Shown in pieces: positions 9,126 to 18,485 of a stretch of 57,403 nucleotides of DNA. Numbering within the stretch: position 1 is the stretch's first letter; the number at the start of each line of letters is the position of its first letter. A program made the translations under genes and the position numbers. The notes beneath the pieces are model-generated. The model was given only the letters and a program-made list of their open reading frames with translations. It did no database searches and was not told the DNA's origin. Origin of the DNA: Flavobacterium sp. (GTDB lineage: Bacteria; Bacteroidota; Bacteroidia; Flavobacteriales; Flavobacteriaceae); the NCBI RefSeq assembly GCF_027490375.1, contig NZ_JAIXYH010000064.1:1-57403 (forward strand). Direction: 5' to 3'.

Positions 9126-10901
9126 CTACCGATCGTTTAAAGTTTTTAAAAAAGCTATCAGTTGTTTTTGTTCCTGAATCGTTAAATTTAAAGGATCCGA
9201 AGGCAACGTTTGGTTATCTACTTTTAAACCCACTCCTACTCCACCGCCCCGATTGTAAAAATCAACCACCTGCTCCAAGCTGCTGTAAACGCCATTGTGC
9301 ATGTACGGTGCCGTTTTAGCAACATTGCGAAGTGTCGGCGTTTTAAACGCATTTCGAAGTTGTGGTAACTGATGGATGGCATATCTTCCTAAATCCGGAC
9401 TTAATTGCTTGTTCGCAGCTGTTGCTGGCGTTCCGATTACTTCCTGCTCTGTTTTTGCAAATACCGGCGGTACCGTACCGTTAAAAACGGGAATAAAATG
9501 ACAGGTTGCGCATTTTGCCTTTCCTGCAAAGACATTAAAACCAGCACGTTCCTCGGCATTCATGGCAGTCGTTTCACCTCGAAAATACCGATCGAAAGCA
9601 CTGTTAAAAGCCGTTAAGCTGCGCACGTAACTCGCAATGGCAACTTGTATTTTTGCTGGATCTAGTTGCTCTTCCTTAGGAAATGCCGCCTTAATAAGCT
9701 TTGCATACTTTTTCGAAGCATTTACCTTCTTTGAAAATACAGCTAAATCGCCGTGCATTTCGTCTTTATTGGTAATAACATCCTTACTTTGCTTTTCCAA
9801 ATCGCTCTGACGCAAATCCCAAAACTGTGCATTTTGTAATGCTGCGTAAGTCAATGTCGGCGTATTTCTTGGCAGCGATTTACCGTGTAAACTTACATTT
9901 GTTTTCAAACCGTCGGTAAATGCGCGTTCGGGCTGATGGCAAGAAGCGCAATTCCGATTTCCGTTTCCTGCGAGATCGGTATCGTAAAACAATGCTTCGC
10001 CTAACTGTGCTTTCGCTTCGCTGTACTTATTCTGTAAATCCGGAATAAATGCATCGACATTGAAAGCGTTTGGTGCCAGAAAACTTGCTACCGATTGATT
10101 TACGGCGGCGTTTCTATCGACATCGGCAACGCGTTGCTCCATCTTTAATTGCTGCAGTAGAACACCTATTGGTTGTACAAAACGCAGTATGAATTCGGCA
10201 CGATCAAAGGAGTTAAAATCGTTGTGTGCACGACAGTAACTCTGCGATTCACGCACCTTCTTTTCCAACGCAGTAAACGTAGGCGAATCGAACTGTTGTT
10301 TTAAAACCAAAAACGATTGTAGAGTAGCCGCTGCTTCGGGAATCGAGTGCTGTGCAAGTGGCGAATCGAATCCCGTAATACCAAGAGCAATCAACCGATT
10401 TACATTTAATTGGTGCGCATCAAACAACTGCTCTTTCGTAATCGGAATTTGTTCAAACTGTCGCTTCAATTGCAATAAATTTCCATTCAGGATTTTTAAT
10501 TCGGCAATCAAGGCTTTTCTGTTTTCAGCCAAATACTGTGGAAAAATCAACTCTTCAATTACTTGAAAACCGTTTGGTGGTAAAAATTTATTTTCTTCTA
10601 CTTCAAGTTCGTCGAGCGCTGGCCCGTTTATAAATCGTGCCGTATCTGGAGCAAAATACTCTATTGCCCACTCCACTTTTTTATAGAGCAGTCGGTTTTT
10701 CTTAAACTGCGCTTGAAACTCTTTACTGCTGTTATTTGCAGTCTCGACCAATTGTAAAAATCGCTGGTTGGCCTCAATCAATTGCGTCAGTTGAGCAACC
10801 AATTCGGCGTTGTTTTGCGGTTCCGACTTCTCACAACTCATACTCATTACGAGCAAGAAAAGCGATAAATACTTTAAAAAAAGTACAACTGTCTTTTTCA
10901 T
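9126..10901 (-). CDS. Lipoprotein di-haem cytochrome c peroxidase
   Basis: 591 residues from the ATG at 10901. That start is chosen because it begins a lipoprotein signal peptide (MKKTVVLF, lipobox ending in Cys23), whereas the longer frame adds 24 charged residues before it. Two CxxCH haem-binding motifs are at 318-322 (CASCH) and 464-468 (CATCH), as in bacterial CcpA/MauG-type peroxidases that reduce hydrogen peroxide in the periplasm. An N-terminal helical region of about 270 residues precedes the peroxidase domain; such long forms are frequent in Bacteroidota. The partner electron donor is not encoded nearby. Confidence 0.9.
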   Translation of the reverse strand: MKKTVVLFLKYLSLFLLVMSMSCEKSEPQNNAELVAQLTQLIEANQRFLQLVETANNSSKEFQAQFKKNRLLYKKVEWAIEYFAPDTARFINGPALDELEVEENKFLPPNGFQVIEELIFPQYLAENRKALIAELKILNGNLLQLKRQFEQIPITKEQLFDAHQLNVNRLIALGITGFDSPLAQHSIPEAAATLQSFLVLKQQFDSPTFTALEKKVRESQSYCRAHNDFNSFDRAEFILRFVQPIGVLLQQLKMEQRVADVDRNAAVNQSVASFLAPNAFNVDAFIPDLQNKYSEAKAQLGEALFYDTDLAGNGNRNCASCHQPERAFTDGLKTNVSLHGKSLPRNTPTLTYAALQNAQFWDLRQSDLEKQSKDVITNKDEMHGDLAVFSKKVNASKKYAKLIKAAFPKEEQLDPAKIQVAIASYVRSLTAFNSAFDRYFRGETTAMNAEERAGFNVFAGKAKCATCHFIPVFNGTVPPVFAKTEQEVIGTPATAANKQLSPDLGRYAIHQLPQLRNAFKTPTLRNVAKTAPYMHNGVYSSLEQVVDFYNRGGGVGVGLKVDNQTLPSDPLNLTIQEQKQLIAFLKTLNDR

Positions 10902-11009
10902 GTTTAAAATTGAAAATACGTTTGAAAATCTAAGTAATTGCAATCGGAACCTGCTTGTAAGTCCATTTAACATTTGTTAATACTTTTCAAGCACCATCCG
11001 ATTAAATGC

Positions 11010-11048
11010 AAAAGCGGACCACTTTTTACAAGTCGTCCGCCTTTTTTT
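11010..11048 (-). terminator. Terminator after the PhoX-like gene
   Basis: GCGGAC (11014-11019) pairs with GTCCGC (11035-11040). Reading on the minus strand, a TTTT run follows the stem. The plus strand has an even longer T-run, so the hairpin could work both ways. Confidence 0.7.
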
Positions 11049-11063
11049 CACAACAAGTTCCTA

Positions 11064-12533
11064 CTAATATTCCACATTTCGGATAATCACGGTTTGTCCA
11101 CCTTCTTTATTGGTGTTCGTTCCGCTGCCATCGGCATTCAAAAATGCATCTTTTTGCCAAGTGTGTGGGTGAATGTTTACGAAAAATGTATTTGGAACAC
11201 CAATAACATCGCTAATGTCTTCCATCGCACCGTATTCCCATGAGCCAAAACGCATTTCGCCCGATTGGTTGTAGGTGGCGTTCCAAGCTGCGTCGGTACG
11301 CTTGTGATTCATGGTTAACCAAGGTTTGTTATTTTTTGTTCTGATGTTGTATTGCCAGATGTACGAATCGTGCTGAGCTGCAGCATAATAACTGTCGCCA
11401 TCTTCTTGGATGTAAACATAGTTCTCGGTAACGCAGATGTTATCCGGATTGATGATGCCAGTGCCCGGCGTGCTATCGCCTTCCACAACCAATTCTAGCT
11501 TACCTTTTAATGGATCGTTATCATTCAAAACGATTTTATACACACGTCCCCACATGGTGTATCCTTCAACTGGATTTCCGCCACTGGCTTGTCCGGTTGC
11601 GGTGAAATAAATTTCGCGGTTGTTCTTCGCACTTCCTTTGCGGTAATCAACGTCTTCCACACGAGAAAAACGAATGGCGCCCAACTCGTTTACCTTGGTG
11701 TTAATTTGTGCACCGGTTAACGTACGTGCGTTTGGAATTTCCACGAAGCTTACATCGTACGAATTTCCTACAGTCATCGACATTTCCACTTGGTTGCCGT
11801 CGTTTCTTTTCAAGGCGTACAATTTTCCGTTTACTAAATCGCCCACTGTGTTAGAAACATACATGATCACCTGACCTGCCGAGGCATGGTTTGTTCCGTA
11901 CGACTGATCTTCGCCGATGACAATCACGGTTCTATTCGGATAAGCACGTTTGGTTAAAGGCACTGCATTTTCCATAGAAGCACGTCCTAAAGCAGGCAAA
12001 ACACGGTCTTGACGACTTTTCTCGCTCGATGGACTAAAAGGATTGATACCGTGTACTAACGATTCTTCGCCACTTTCTCCAGCGGTTAAGAAAATCGGAC
12101 CGAAACCGTGCAATTCTGGAGTAGCCAAAGTTGCCGAACACAAGCGCGTAATTCCGCCAACGCCATCAACAATGTATTCGCCTTTTACGGGTTTCAAAGT
12201 TTCGTCGAAGGTAACGCGCGAAACCGATTTCAAAATTTCGTGGTTTGTAATCATTAAATACCCCGTTCCGTTTGGGTCTTTCATAAAACCAGCACCGTCG
12301 GGTTGTGCACCATACACAAACGTTGGTGATTGTGCTAATTGATCTGTACTGGAAATCAACGAAGTAATTTCTAGATTTTCGAATCCGGGCATTGCAGTAA
12401 CCAATGGTGGCGTGGTAGATTCGTAGCTGAAATCAATTTTTCTGTTAACCGATTTACCGTTGTCATCATCTTGACAAGACGTAATAGCCAGACCTGTAAG
12501 TAGGGCAAGACTTGTAATTTTTACTGTTTTCAT
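11064..12533 (-). CDS. PhoX-like (DUF839) secreted lipoprotein
   Basis: 489 residues with a lipoprotein signal (LAITSC, Cys20). The body resembles PhoX/DUF839 beta-propeller proteins: YLMITNHE at 92-99, a TAGESGEES segment near 150, RVEDVDYR at 291-298 and a later PDNICV segment. PhoX enzymes are calcium/iron-dependent phosphomonoesterases, but this protein is short for PhoX and activity is not assured. Its promoter box lies at 12556-12563. The peroxidase gene downstream on the same strand is separated by a terminator, so the two are likely separate units. Confidence 0.75.
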   Translation of the reverse strand: MKTVKITSLALLTGLAITSCQDDDNGKSVNRKIDFSYESTTPPLVTAMPGFENLEITSLISSTDQLAQSPTFVYGAQPDGAGFMKDPNGTGYLMITNHEILKSVSRVTFDETLKPVKGEYIVDGVGGITRLCSATLATPELHGFGPIFLTAGESGEESLVHGINPFSPSSEKSRQDRVLPALGRASMENAVPLTKRAYPNRTVIVIGEDQSYGTNHASAGQVIMYVSNTVGDLVNGKLYALKRNDGNQVEMSMTVGNSYDVSFVEIPNARTLTGAQINTKVNELGAIRFSRVEDVDYRKGSAKNNREIYFTATGQASGGNPVEGYTMWGRVYKIVLNDNDPLKGKLELVVEGDSTPGTGIINPDNICVTENYVYIQEDGDSYYAAAQHDSYIWQYNIRTKNNKPWLTMNHKRTDAAWNATYNQSGEMRFGSWEYGAMEDISDVIGVPNTFFVNIHPHTWQKDAFLNADGSGTNTNKEGGQTVIIRNVEY

Positions 12534-12555
12534 AGACTTATTTGAATGTTTGCAG

Positions 12556-12563
12556 CAAAACTA
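12556..12563 (-). promoter_or_regulatory. -7 box TAGTTTTG of PhoX-like gene
   Basis: Exact TAnnTTTG on the minus strand, 22 nt upstream of the ATG. I see no clear TTG -33 element at 17-23 nt. Confidence 0.55.
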
Positions 12564-12717
12564 CTTCGCGGATTGTGGGCGGGAGTTAGCGCGATATTTT
12601 AAAAAGTTTAAGAAAACACCACTTTTATATTTGGATAAGGTTAAGATGTAATGAAAGAGTTAAGAAGATGGAGAAGAAAAAAATGAGGTAAAAAGTACTA
12701 ATCCAAAAAATAAATTG

Positions 12718-12725
12718 TACTTTTG
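12718..12725 (+). promoter_or_regulatory. -7 box TACTTTTG abutting the antitoxin start
   Basis: The box ends only 3 nt before the ATG at 12729, so transcription would begin at or next to the start codon. An in-frame TTG at 12723 lies inside the box and is unlikely to be the start. Confidence 0.6.
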
Positions 12726-12728
12726 GGT

Positions 12729-13145
12729 ATGGAAGAACGTTTGAAAGATAGTGGTTTAGAAGTGCATGAACCGGCAGCCGTTTACAATTATATGCAAACA
12801 CGCCTGCCCGATTTTAATTTCATGGAACGTTTATACAATTTAGTTAGCTTAACTGAAGATACGCTAGCTTATTGGTTGAGCATTACGCCAAAAACCATTC
12901 GAACCTATCGGAAAAATCGAGATTTAAAATTAAAAGCCAACACCAAAGAACAAATCGTGATGTTACTCTTGCTTTACAAACACGGCGAAGAACTTTTTGG
13001 AGATGTAAAAACCTTCGAATCGTGGCTGGCTGCACCTAACATTAGCTTGGGAGGAGTGGCGCCGCAGCAGTTCTTGAACACTGTTAATGGCATTCGCCTT
13101 ATCGATAACAAACTCACAGCGCTTGCCTTTGGCGAAAATGCGTAA
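12729..13145 (+). CDS. Xre/MbcA-type antitoxin
   Basis: 138 residues from the ATG at 12729. The central part (around YWLSITPKTIRTYRK) looks like the helix-turn-helix of Xre antitoxins, and the C-terminal half, with NISLGGVAPQQFLNTVNG, matches the DUF2384 (MbcA/ParS/Xre toxin-binding) domain. The expected role is to bind the RES toxin encoded next and to repress their shared promoter. The stop overlaps the toxin start by one base (TAATG), which indicates translational coupling. Confidence 0.9.
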   Translation: MEERLKDSGLEVHEPAAVYNYMQTRLPDFNFMERLYNLVSLTEDTLAYWLSITPKTIRTYRKNRDLKLKANTKEQIVMLLLLYKHGEELFGDVKTFESWLAAPNISLGGVAPQQFLNTVNGIRLIDNKLTALAFGENA

Positions 13146-13612
13146 TGATTACGGTTTACAACATTCGTTTAGAGAAGTACGCGGGCACTTTAGAGGCTTC
13201 GGGTCGTGCTAACAGATGGAACCGACAAGATGAATTTGTTTTATACGGCGCTTCGCATATTTCGTTAGCCGCATTAGAACTACTGGCGGGAACATCGTTG
13301 AAACCGCTAGCAGGAAAATACGTTGTTTTAGAAATTGCCATAGATGTAACCGATTATGCGCGAGTAGATCCTAAAAAACTACCTGAAAATTGGCGTCATG
13401 TTGATGCTTACGCCGATTTACAAAAGCTCGGGAGTCGGTGGTATCAATCCAAAAAAGATTTGGTTTTACAAGTACCTTCGGCCGTTGTACCTTACGAATA
13501 CAACTATTTAGTTGATACAAAACATCCGGATTTTAACATGCGTTGCCAAATACTGCGCCAATTGCCGTTTGATTTCGATAACCGATTTGTAGCGAAGAAC
13601 GAGAATAAGTAA
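13145..13612 (+). CDS. RES-domain toxin
   Basis: 155 residues. RES toxins degrade NAD+ and arrest growth. The core is visible as RANRWN (21-26), Tyr34 in VLYGAS, Ser40 and Glu45 in SLAALELL, matching the conserved Arg, Glu and Ser that name the family. Length is normal for a full domain and nothing appears broken. Paired with the Xre antitoxin immediately upstream. Confidence 0.9.
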   Translation: MITVYNIRLEKYAGTLEASGRANRWNRQDEFVLYGASHISLAALELLAGTSLKPLAGKYVVLEIAIDVTDYARVDPKKLPENWRHVDAYADLQKLGSRWYQSKKDLVLQVPSAVVPYEYNYLVDTKHPDFNMRCQILRQLPFDFDNRFVAKNENK

Positions 13613-13634
13613 CGCAACTGAAAACGTATTTCGG

Positions 13635-13830
13635 GATTGCTCGTTACAGGGCGAACGATTGCCGCATTAGGTATTGCAGCGGTTACAAGTGACTGCAAAA
13701 ACCGATGGCAGCCCGAAAAGCGAGCGGCGACTAAAAGAAGCCGATTGCTTGACAGGCTGCCACGGTTTTTGAAGTTGCTTGTTTGAGCGAAAAGACCGAC
13801 GGCGCTTTACGTATTTCCACCTAACGTCTG
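13635..13830. repeat. REP-like element between convergent RES and terC genes
   Basis: Contains GCGAACGATTGCCGCATTAG and a hairpin of AAAAACCG-ATGGCAGCC (13697-13713) with GGCTGCC-ACGGTTTTT (13755-13770), then a smaller GGCGC-rich pair. No gene is evident in the gap. Confidence 0.65.
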
Positions 13831-13850
13831 GCGCCGGAATGCCTAAATAA

Positions 13851-14651
13851 CTATTCTTCGTCTTTGCTAACCGATTTTTTACTGCGATTCATCTTCATGT
13901 TTAGCACTTCAACGAGCAGTGAAAATGCGATGGCAAAATACAAGTATCCTTTAGGAATTGGTGTTACGTGACTTCCGAAAAACTCGGCGTTGGCTAAGTG
14001 TGCCGCTTCGGTAACGAGCATGAAACCGATGAGCACCAAAAACGACAAGGCCAAAATTTGGATTGATGGATGTTTGTTGACGAAAGTCCCGACGGGAACT
14101 GCGAACTGCATCATGACCAAAACTGAGATTATTACGGCGGTTACCATGATGTAAAGTGCCCCTTCGACGCCGTTTGTCATACCAACAGCGGTAAGAATTG
14201 AATCGAACGAGAACACAATATCGATCATGATGATTTGAAAAATAACGTTGCCAAACGACTTGGCTGCCGACTTTTTCAACTCTTTTTCCTCCTCGCCCTT
14301 TTCATCTACTTTTTCGCGAATTTCGTTGGTTGATTTATACAGCAGGAAGAGTCCGCCGAGCAATAAAATGATGCTTTGGCCAGTGATACTCATGCTGATG
14401 TGTTCGGTATTTATTGTGAACCACGGCTCTTTCATGGCAATGAGAAAGCTGATTCCGAACAACAAGGTGATACGCATAAACATGGCGAGAAACATACCGA
14501 TTTTCGTAGCTTTTTTACGCTGCTCGGCAGGTAACTTTCCGGTGGTTATGGAAATGAAAATGATGTTATCGATACCGAGGACGATTTCGAGAAACGTTAG
14601 TGTTAACAGGGCAATCCATGCGGCCGGATTCGAAAGTAATTCTAGAATCAT
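13851..14651 (-). CDS. TerC-family integral membrane protein
   Basis: 266 residues with about seven hydrophobic segments. The first carries the TerC signature EIVLGIDNIIFISI (22-35), and the mirrored DIVFSFDSIL segment near 150 supplies the second acidic membrane motif. TerC proteins are linked to metal ion, mainly manganese, export and tellurium resistance. A charged cytoplasmic loop lies near 112-130 and a Lys-rich tail ends the protein. It is the last gene of a minus-strand operon, 17 nt after the lipoprotein gene. Confidence 0.93.
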   Translation of the reverse strand: MILELLSNPAAWIALLTLTFLEIVLGIDNIIFISITTGKLPAEQRKKATKIGMFLAMFMRITLLFGISFLIAMKEPWFTINTEHISMSITGQSIILLLGGLFLLYKSTNEIREKVDEKGEEEKELKKSAAKSFGNVIFQIIMIDIVFSFDSILTAVGMTNGVEGALYIMVTAVIISVLVMMQFAVPVGTFVNKHPSIQILALSFLVLIGFMLVTEAAHLANAEFFGSHVTPIPKGYLYFAIAFSLLVEVLNMKMNRSKKSVSKDEE

Positions 14652-14668
14652 TAAAGCAAAATTTAGTT

Positions 14669-15049
14669 TTAGTTATCAAGTAAAATAGCGGTTCCGATAC
14701 TTTTGTTTTGGCTACCTACGAGACCGAATTCAAAGGTATAGGAATTTTTGGTAGTTGAAAGAATACGAATGACTACGCCTTTTTGTTCTTGGCGATTTTT
14801 GGGATTCTTCTTTTGCAGGATGTACTCGCAATCGTTCACCCAGCGCACCGACGAGGTATCGGTTTTTCCTTTGTAGGTCTCGATTTCGATACTGTCTTTA
14901 CGCACAAAAACAGTGGTTTGTTTTTTTCCGTTCTCTTCGTAGGTAAATGAAAATTTACCGTTTTTGAAGTCGGCACAATTGCGTTCGGCGTTGTAACAGC
15001 TGCTGAACAGGCAAAGAATAAGAAGGAGTACAATACAATTAGTTTTCAT
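14669..15049 (-). CDS. Small conserved lipoprotein
   Basis: 126 residues with a lipoprotein signal (CLFSSC, Cys18) and a beta-rich body. Homologues in Flavobacteriia are sometimes labelled DNA topoisomerase IV; nothing in this sequence supports that, since it is far too short, is exported and has no topoisomerase motif. Function unknown. The start overlaps the end of the upstream gene by 11 nt. Confidence 0.8.
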   Translation of the reverse strand: MKTNCIVLLLILCLFSSCYNAERNCADFKNGKFSFTYEENGKKQTTVFVRKDSIEIETYKGKTDTSSVRWVNDCEYILQKKNPKNRQEQKGVVIRILSTTKNSYTFEFGLVGSQNKSIGTAILLDN

Positions 15050-15614
15050 TCTTTTTGTGTTTTTCTATTTCGGAATCGGTGAAATGTTTGACGGCTTTTT
15101 CGCGTTCAAACTTCTCGGCGTTGTATGATTTACTTGCGTTTTTAGCGATGGAAAGCGTTTGCCAAGAATCGGAAACAAGCATTTTTGCCAAAAAAACGAT
15201 TTGCCCGATGTGATACGGATAATGCGCAAGTTGTCTCAGCAAGGCTTCTTCGACGGTATGCCCTTCGTTTCTGATGTACACAATGCGTTGCATGTCGGCG
15301 CTTGACAGTGCGTTTACCGTATTGAAAAACACATCCCAACCTTGATTCCACGCTTCCCAGAGTTCGGAAGGCGAGGTAATTTGCGATTCAAATTCGGCAT
15401 CGCGGTTGCGCCACGGTTTTTCGCCGTCGGATTCAAGAAAATCGGTAAATCGCGATTTCATATTTCCCGACAAATGCTGCACAATGATAGCAATGCTGTT
15501 CGATTCGGGTGTGGGTACACTGAAAAGAGCTGTTTCGGGAATTTGGTTCATTGCTTTCTCTGCCAGCGTTTTGTAATAGAGAAATTGCTTTTTAAGGGTG
15601 TCGAGTGTTTGCAT
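15039..15614 (-). CDS. DinB-superfamily protein (DUF1572-like)
   Basis: 191 residues, all-helical. The HLSGNMKSRFTDFL segment (47-60) and the HYPYHIGQIVFLAKML segment near 131-146 carry the histidines expected of the metal-binding DinB/YfiT-like four-helix bundle. Members are often thiol-dependent transferases, such as bacillithiol or mycothiol S-transferases, but this subgroup is uncharacterised. The start overlaps the preceding stop by 1 nt. Confidence 0.85.
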   Translation of the reverse strand: MQTLDTLKKQFLYYKTLAEKAMNQIPETALFSVPTPESNSIAIIVQHLSGNMKSRFTDFLESDGEKPWRNRDAEFESQITSPSELWEAWNQGWDVFFNTVNALSSADMQRIVYIRNEGHTVEEALLRQLAHYPYHIGQIVFLAKMLVSDSWQTLSIAKNASKSYNAEKFEREKAVKHFTDSEIEKHKKNEN

Positions 15615-15829
15615 CAGTCTAAACTTTTAACGATGGTCATAACCCCTTTAAAAATAAGAAACATTCCAACAACACAAATGATGCATCCTACAGCTAAAAT
15701 AACGGGAAACAGGGGTTGTTGTTGATTTTTGAACGAAAAGTGAATAACTGTTGGACCGACAAACAGGCACGGAAGCGACCACAAGAGTTTCCCGACTCCT
15801 TTGTACAGAATTTCTTTATTTACTGCCAT
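15614..15829 (-). CDS. Small two-helix membrane protein (DUF6095-like)
   Basis: 71 residues with two transmembrane segments, about 13-31 and 40-62. It resembles the small Flavobacteriia family DUF6095 by order and look; function unknown. Overlap of 14 nt with murQ upstream and 1 nt with the next gene supports real translation within the operon. Confidence 0.75.
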   Translation of the reverse strand: MAVNKEILYKGVGKLLWSLPCLFVGPTVIHFSFKNQQQPLFPVILAVGCIICVVGMFLIFKGVMTIVKSLD

Positions 15830-16640
15830 TTTCTTTGGTATAATCGACAGCTTTACGCACGCTGCCTTTGGTTAGGAGTAAGTCTTTTGCTTCATCGTAC
15901 GAAATACCGGTTTCTTCGACGATCATTTTGGTGCCGCGATCAACGAGTTTGTCGTTACTCAATTGCATATCTACCATTTTATTTCCGCGAACACGTCCGA
16001 GTTGAATCATGCTGGTGGTCGACAACATATTGAGTACTAACTTTTGTGCAGTCCCGGCTTTCATGCGCGAGCTGCCGGTAACTACTTCTGGTCCGACAAC
16101 CACCTCGATCGGAAATTGGGCTGCACGTGCTAACGGACTTCCCGCATTACAAGTGATGCAAGCCGTTATCAATGCGTTTTCGGCGGCTGTTTTTAAGCCA
16201 GCAATCACGTAAGGTGTGGTTCCCGAAGCGGCAATTCCTACCACTACATCTCCGGGTTTAGCACCTTCTTGCTGTAAATCGATCCAAGCCTGCGAGGTAT
16301 TGTCTTCGGCGTTTTCGACAGCTCGACGTATGGCCTGATCGCCGCCGGCAATGATCCCATTAACTAAATCGAACGGAACACCAAACGTTGGCGGACACTC
16401 GCTGGCATCAACAATACCTAATCGCCCGGAAGTTCCGGCACCGATGTAAAACAAACGACCACCGTTTTTCAAGCTTGTAACTATTTGTTCGACTACTTTT
16501 TCAATTTGTGGAAGAGCTTTGGCAACAGCGGCTGGAACCGACTGATCTTCTGCATTAATAATCTGCAAAAGTTCGGCAACCGACTTTTTTTCGAGGTCGG
16601 AGTATTTGGAGGATCGCTCGGTTACTTTATCGAAATCCAT
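15816..16640 (-). CDS. murQ: N-acetylmuramic acid 6-phosphate etherase
   Basis: Cleaves the lactyl ether of MurNAc 6-phosphate to give GlcNAc 6-phosphate and lactate during cell-wall sugar recycling. The SIS domain motif GAGTSGRLGIVDASECPPT sits at 67-85 and includes the catalytic glutamate in SECPPT. TGSSRMKAGTAQKLVLNM, near 190, is also diagnostic. Length of 274 is the short form seen in Bacteroidota, lacking the C-terminal UBA-like extension of E. coli MurQ. It lies 30 nt after the pseudouridine synthase gene. Confidence 0.95.
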   Translation of the reverse strand: MDFDKVTERSSKYSDLEKKSVAELLQIINAEDQSVPAAVAKALPQIEKVVEQIVTSLKNGGRLFYIGAGTSGRLGIVDASECPPTFGVPFDLVNGIIAGGDQAIRRAVENAEDNTSQAWIDLQQEGAKPGDVVVGIAASGTTPYVIAGLKTAAENALITACITCNAGSPLARAAQFPIEVVVGPEVVTGSSRMKAGTAQKLVLNMLSTTSMIQLGRVRGNKMVDMQLSNDKLVDRGTKMIVEETGISYDEAKDLLLTKGSVRKAVDYTKENGSK

Positions 16641-16670
16641 AACGGTTGTTATTTGAGTCGGAGTTGTTTT

Positions 16671-17711
16671 CTAATCTTCTACTTCAATGTGATTTTTGGC
16701 ATATCCGCGCCACTTTTCGATACACAAACGCATATCTTCGGGTAACTCGGTGTCGAAACGCATCATTTCGCCGGTAGTTGGGTGCACAAAACCGAGCGTT
16801 TTTGCGTGTAGTGCTTGTCGCGGCAAGATTTTAAAACAATTGTCGACAAACTGCTTGTATTTTGTAAAGGTCGTTCCTTTTAAAATCAGATTTCCGCCGT
16901 AGCGCTCATCGTTAAACAGCGTATGTCCCAGATGTTTCATGTGCACCCGAATTTGGTGTGTCCGCCCCGTTTCGAGTGTACACGATACCAAGGTTACATA
17001 CGTTAAACGTTCAATTACCTTATAATGTGTAATGGCTGGTTTTCCGATTTCTGGATCGGCGTAAACCGACATTTGCATGCGATCGCGCGGATGTCGAGCA
17101 ATATTACCAACTATGGTGCCTTCGTCTTCTTTAACAATTCCCCAAACCAAAGCGATGTATTCGCGCTCGCTAGTTTTTGCTTCAAATTGCTTGGCCAGAT
17201 GTGTCATAGCCGTTTCGGTTTTGGCAATAACTAGGAGTCCGCTGGTATCTTTATCAATTCGGTGCACGAGTCCAGGTCGTTCGCTGCTGTTGAGCGGTAA
17301 ATTTTGGAAATGAAACGCCAAGGCATTTACTAGAGTTCCGGTGTAATTTCCGTGTCCGGGATGTACTACCAGGCCAGCTGGTTTATTAATAAGTAAAAGA
17401 GCATCGTCTTCGTAAACGATATCGAGCGGAATATCTTCCGGGTCGATACGGTTTTCAAATGGTGGATGCGGTAACAAAATGCGAACCACATCGAGTGGTT
17501 TTACGCGATAGTTAGACTTTACGGGAATATCGTTAACGTAAATATCGCCGTTATCGGCTGCTTTTTGAATTTTATTTCGGGTCGTATTGGCTACGACTTG
17601 CATCAGAAATTTATCGATGCGCAATAATTCTTGTCCTTTTGGGACTTCAAATCTGAAATGTTCGAATAAACTATCTTCTTCTTCGATTTCAGCTATTTCG
17701 TCTATACTCAT
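16671..17711 (-). CDS. rluD: RluD-type 23S rRNA pseudouridine synthase
   Basis: 346 residues. An S4 RNA-binding domain (about 27-88) is followed by the RluA-family catalytic domain, with the HRIDKDTSGLL motif at 150-160 and catalytic Asp153. Later RTHQIRVHMKHLGH supports the same family. Likely isomerises uridines of 23S rRNA; the precise sites are inferred only from the RluC/D type. The start overlaps the PASTA gene by 4 nt (ATGA). The symbol is a subfamily guess. Confidence 0.9.
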   Translation of the reverse strand: MSIDEIAEIEEEDSLFEHFRFEVPKGQELLRIDKFLMQVVANTTRNKIQKAADNGDIYVNDIPVKSNYRVKPLDVVRILLPHPPFENRIDPEDIPLDIVYEDDALLLINKPAGLVVHPGHGNYTGTLVNALAFHFQNLPLNSSERPGLVHRIDKDTSGLLVIAKTETAMTHLAKQFEAKTSEREYIALVWGIVKEDEGTIVGNIARHPRDRMQMSVYADPEIGKPAITHYKVIERLTYVTLVSCTLETGRTHQIRVHMKHLGHTLFNDERYGGNLILKGTTFTKYKQFVDNCFKILPRQALHAKTLGFVHPTTGEMMRFDTELPEDMRLCIEKWRGYAKNHIEVED

Positions 17712-18307
17712 GGCAAGCTATCTATTTGTTCCTGAGTATCTTCTTCGTCTTCAAAACCACCGCTTCCATCGCCAAGCACGAGGTCGATTTTACTTCCTTT
17801 GAGAATTTTCTCTCCAGCTTTCACGATTTTTCCGTTGCATTTCACTTCCAGAACCATGTCTTTTCCGATGTACGGTTTGTAAGTGAGTGAACCTAATGTA
17901 AGTCCGGCAGACTGGAGCGTACTTTCGGCGTTACGCAGCGTTTTCTCTACCAGTTCGGGCATACGAATGGTGCTGTAACCTCCGGAATTGATTTTTAAAT
18001 AGATTTTACGATCCGACTTTACCTTCTCACCAGGCGCGGGATCTTGTTGAACAACTGAGAACTTAGGAAAATCTGGATTAAAGTCGACTGTATCGAGAAC
18101 CACGTAATCTAAATCGGCATCGTCTAGTACTTCTTCTGCTTGTTCGGTACTCATTTTAGATAAATTGGGTACAGCAATTTCTTCGCCGTGATTGGTGGAG
18201 AAATCCAGGTATTGCAGCAAGAGAAATCCGACAGCTATGGTGATGATAAATGCCAGAAAAAGCTGACCGAAAAACGTTTTTGAAGTTAAATATTCCCGAA
18301 GGGTCAT
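17708..18307 (-). CDS. Membrane-anchored PASTA-domain protein
   Basis: 199 residues: a short cytoplasmic N-terminus, one transmembrane helix (13-32), then two PASTA domains (about 43-109 and 113-179) and an acidic tail. PASTA domains bind peptidoglycan fragments or muropeptides, usually on Ser/Thr kinases or penicillin-binding proteins. Here there is no kinase or transpeptidase part. It heads the operon that includes murQ and diverges from ddl, so a cell-wall link is likely. Promoter box at 18325-18332. Confidence 0.92.
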   Translation of the reverse strand: MTLREYLTSKTFFGQLFLAFIITIAVGFLLLQYLDFSTNHGEEIAVPNLSKMSTEQAEEVLDDADLDYVVLDTVDFNPDFPKFSVVQQDPAPGEKVKSDRKIYLKINSGGYSTIRMPELVEKTLRNAESTLQSAGLTLGSLTYKPYIGKDMVLEVKCNGKIVKAGEKILKGSKIDLVLGDGSGGFEDEEDTQEQIDSLP

Positions 18308-18324
18308 GCGCCAAATTTTAGTTG

Positions 18325-18332
18325 CAAAGATA
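18325..18332 (-). promoter_or_regulatory. -7 box TATCTTTG of the PASTA-rluD-murQ-terC operon
   Basis: Exact box on the minus strand, 17 nt upstream of the PASTA start codon; implies a leader of about 10 nt. Confidence 0.6.
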
Positions 18333-18485
18333 CAGAATGAACTACTGAAACGGATGTGAAAAAAATGATATTTTTGTTTACGCGTTTGGAAGAAAAAATT
18401 GAGCGTTTAACACGTATTTTCCGAATCGTAGCGCAGCGTTTTTGTTGTGTTTTTTTTAAGCGTATTAATCTTCAATTACAGACGA

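Noticed and set aside
14669..15049. DNA topoisomerase IV label for the small lipoprotein
   Set aside because: The product is a 126-residue exported lipoprotein with no topoisomerase motif, and true parE and parC are elsewhere in the window.
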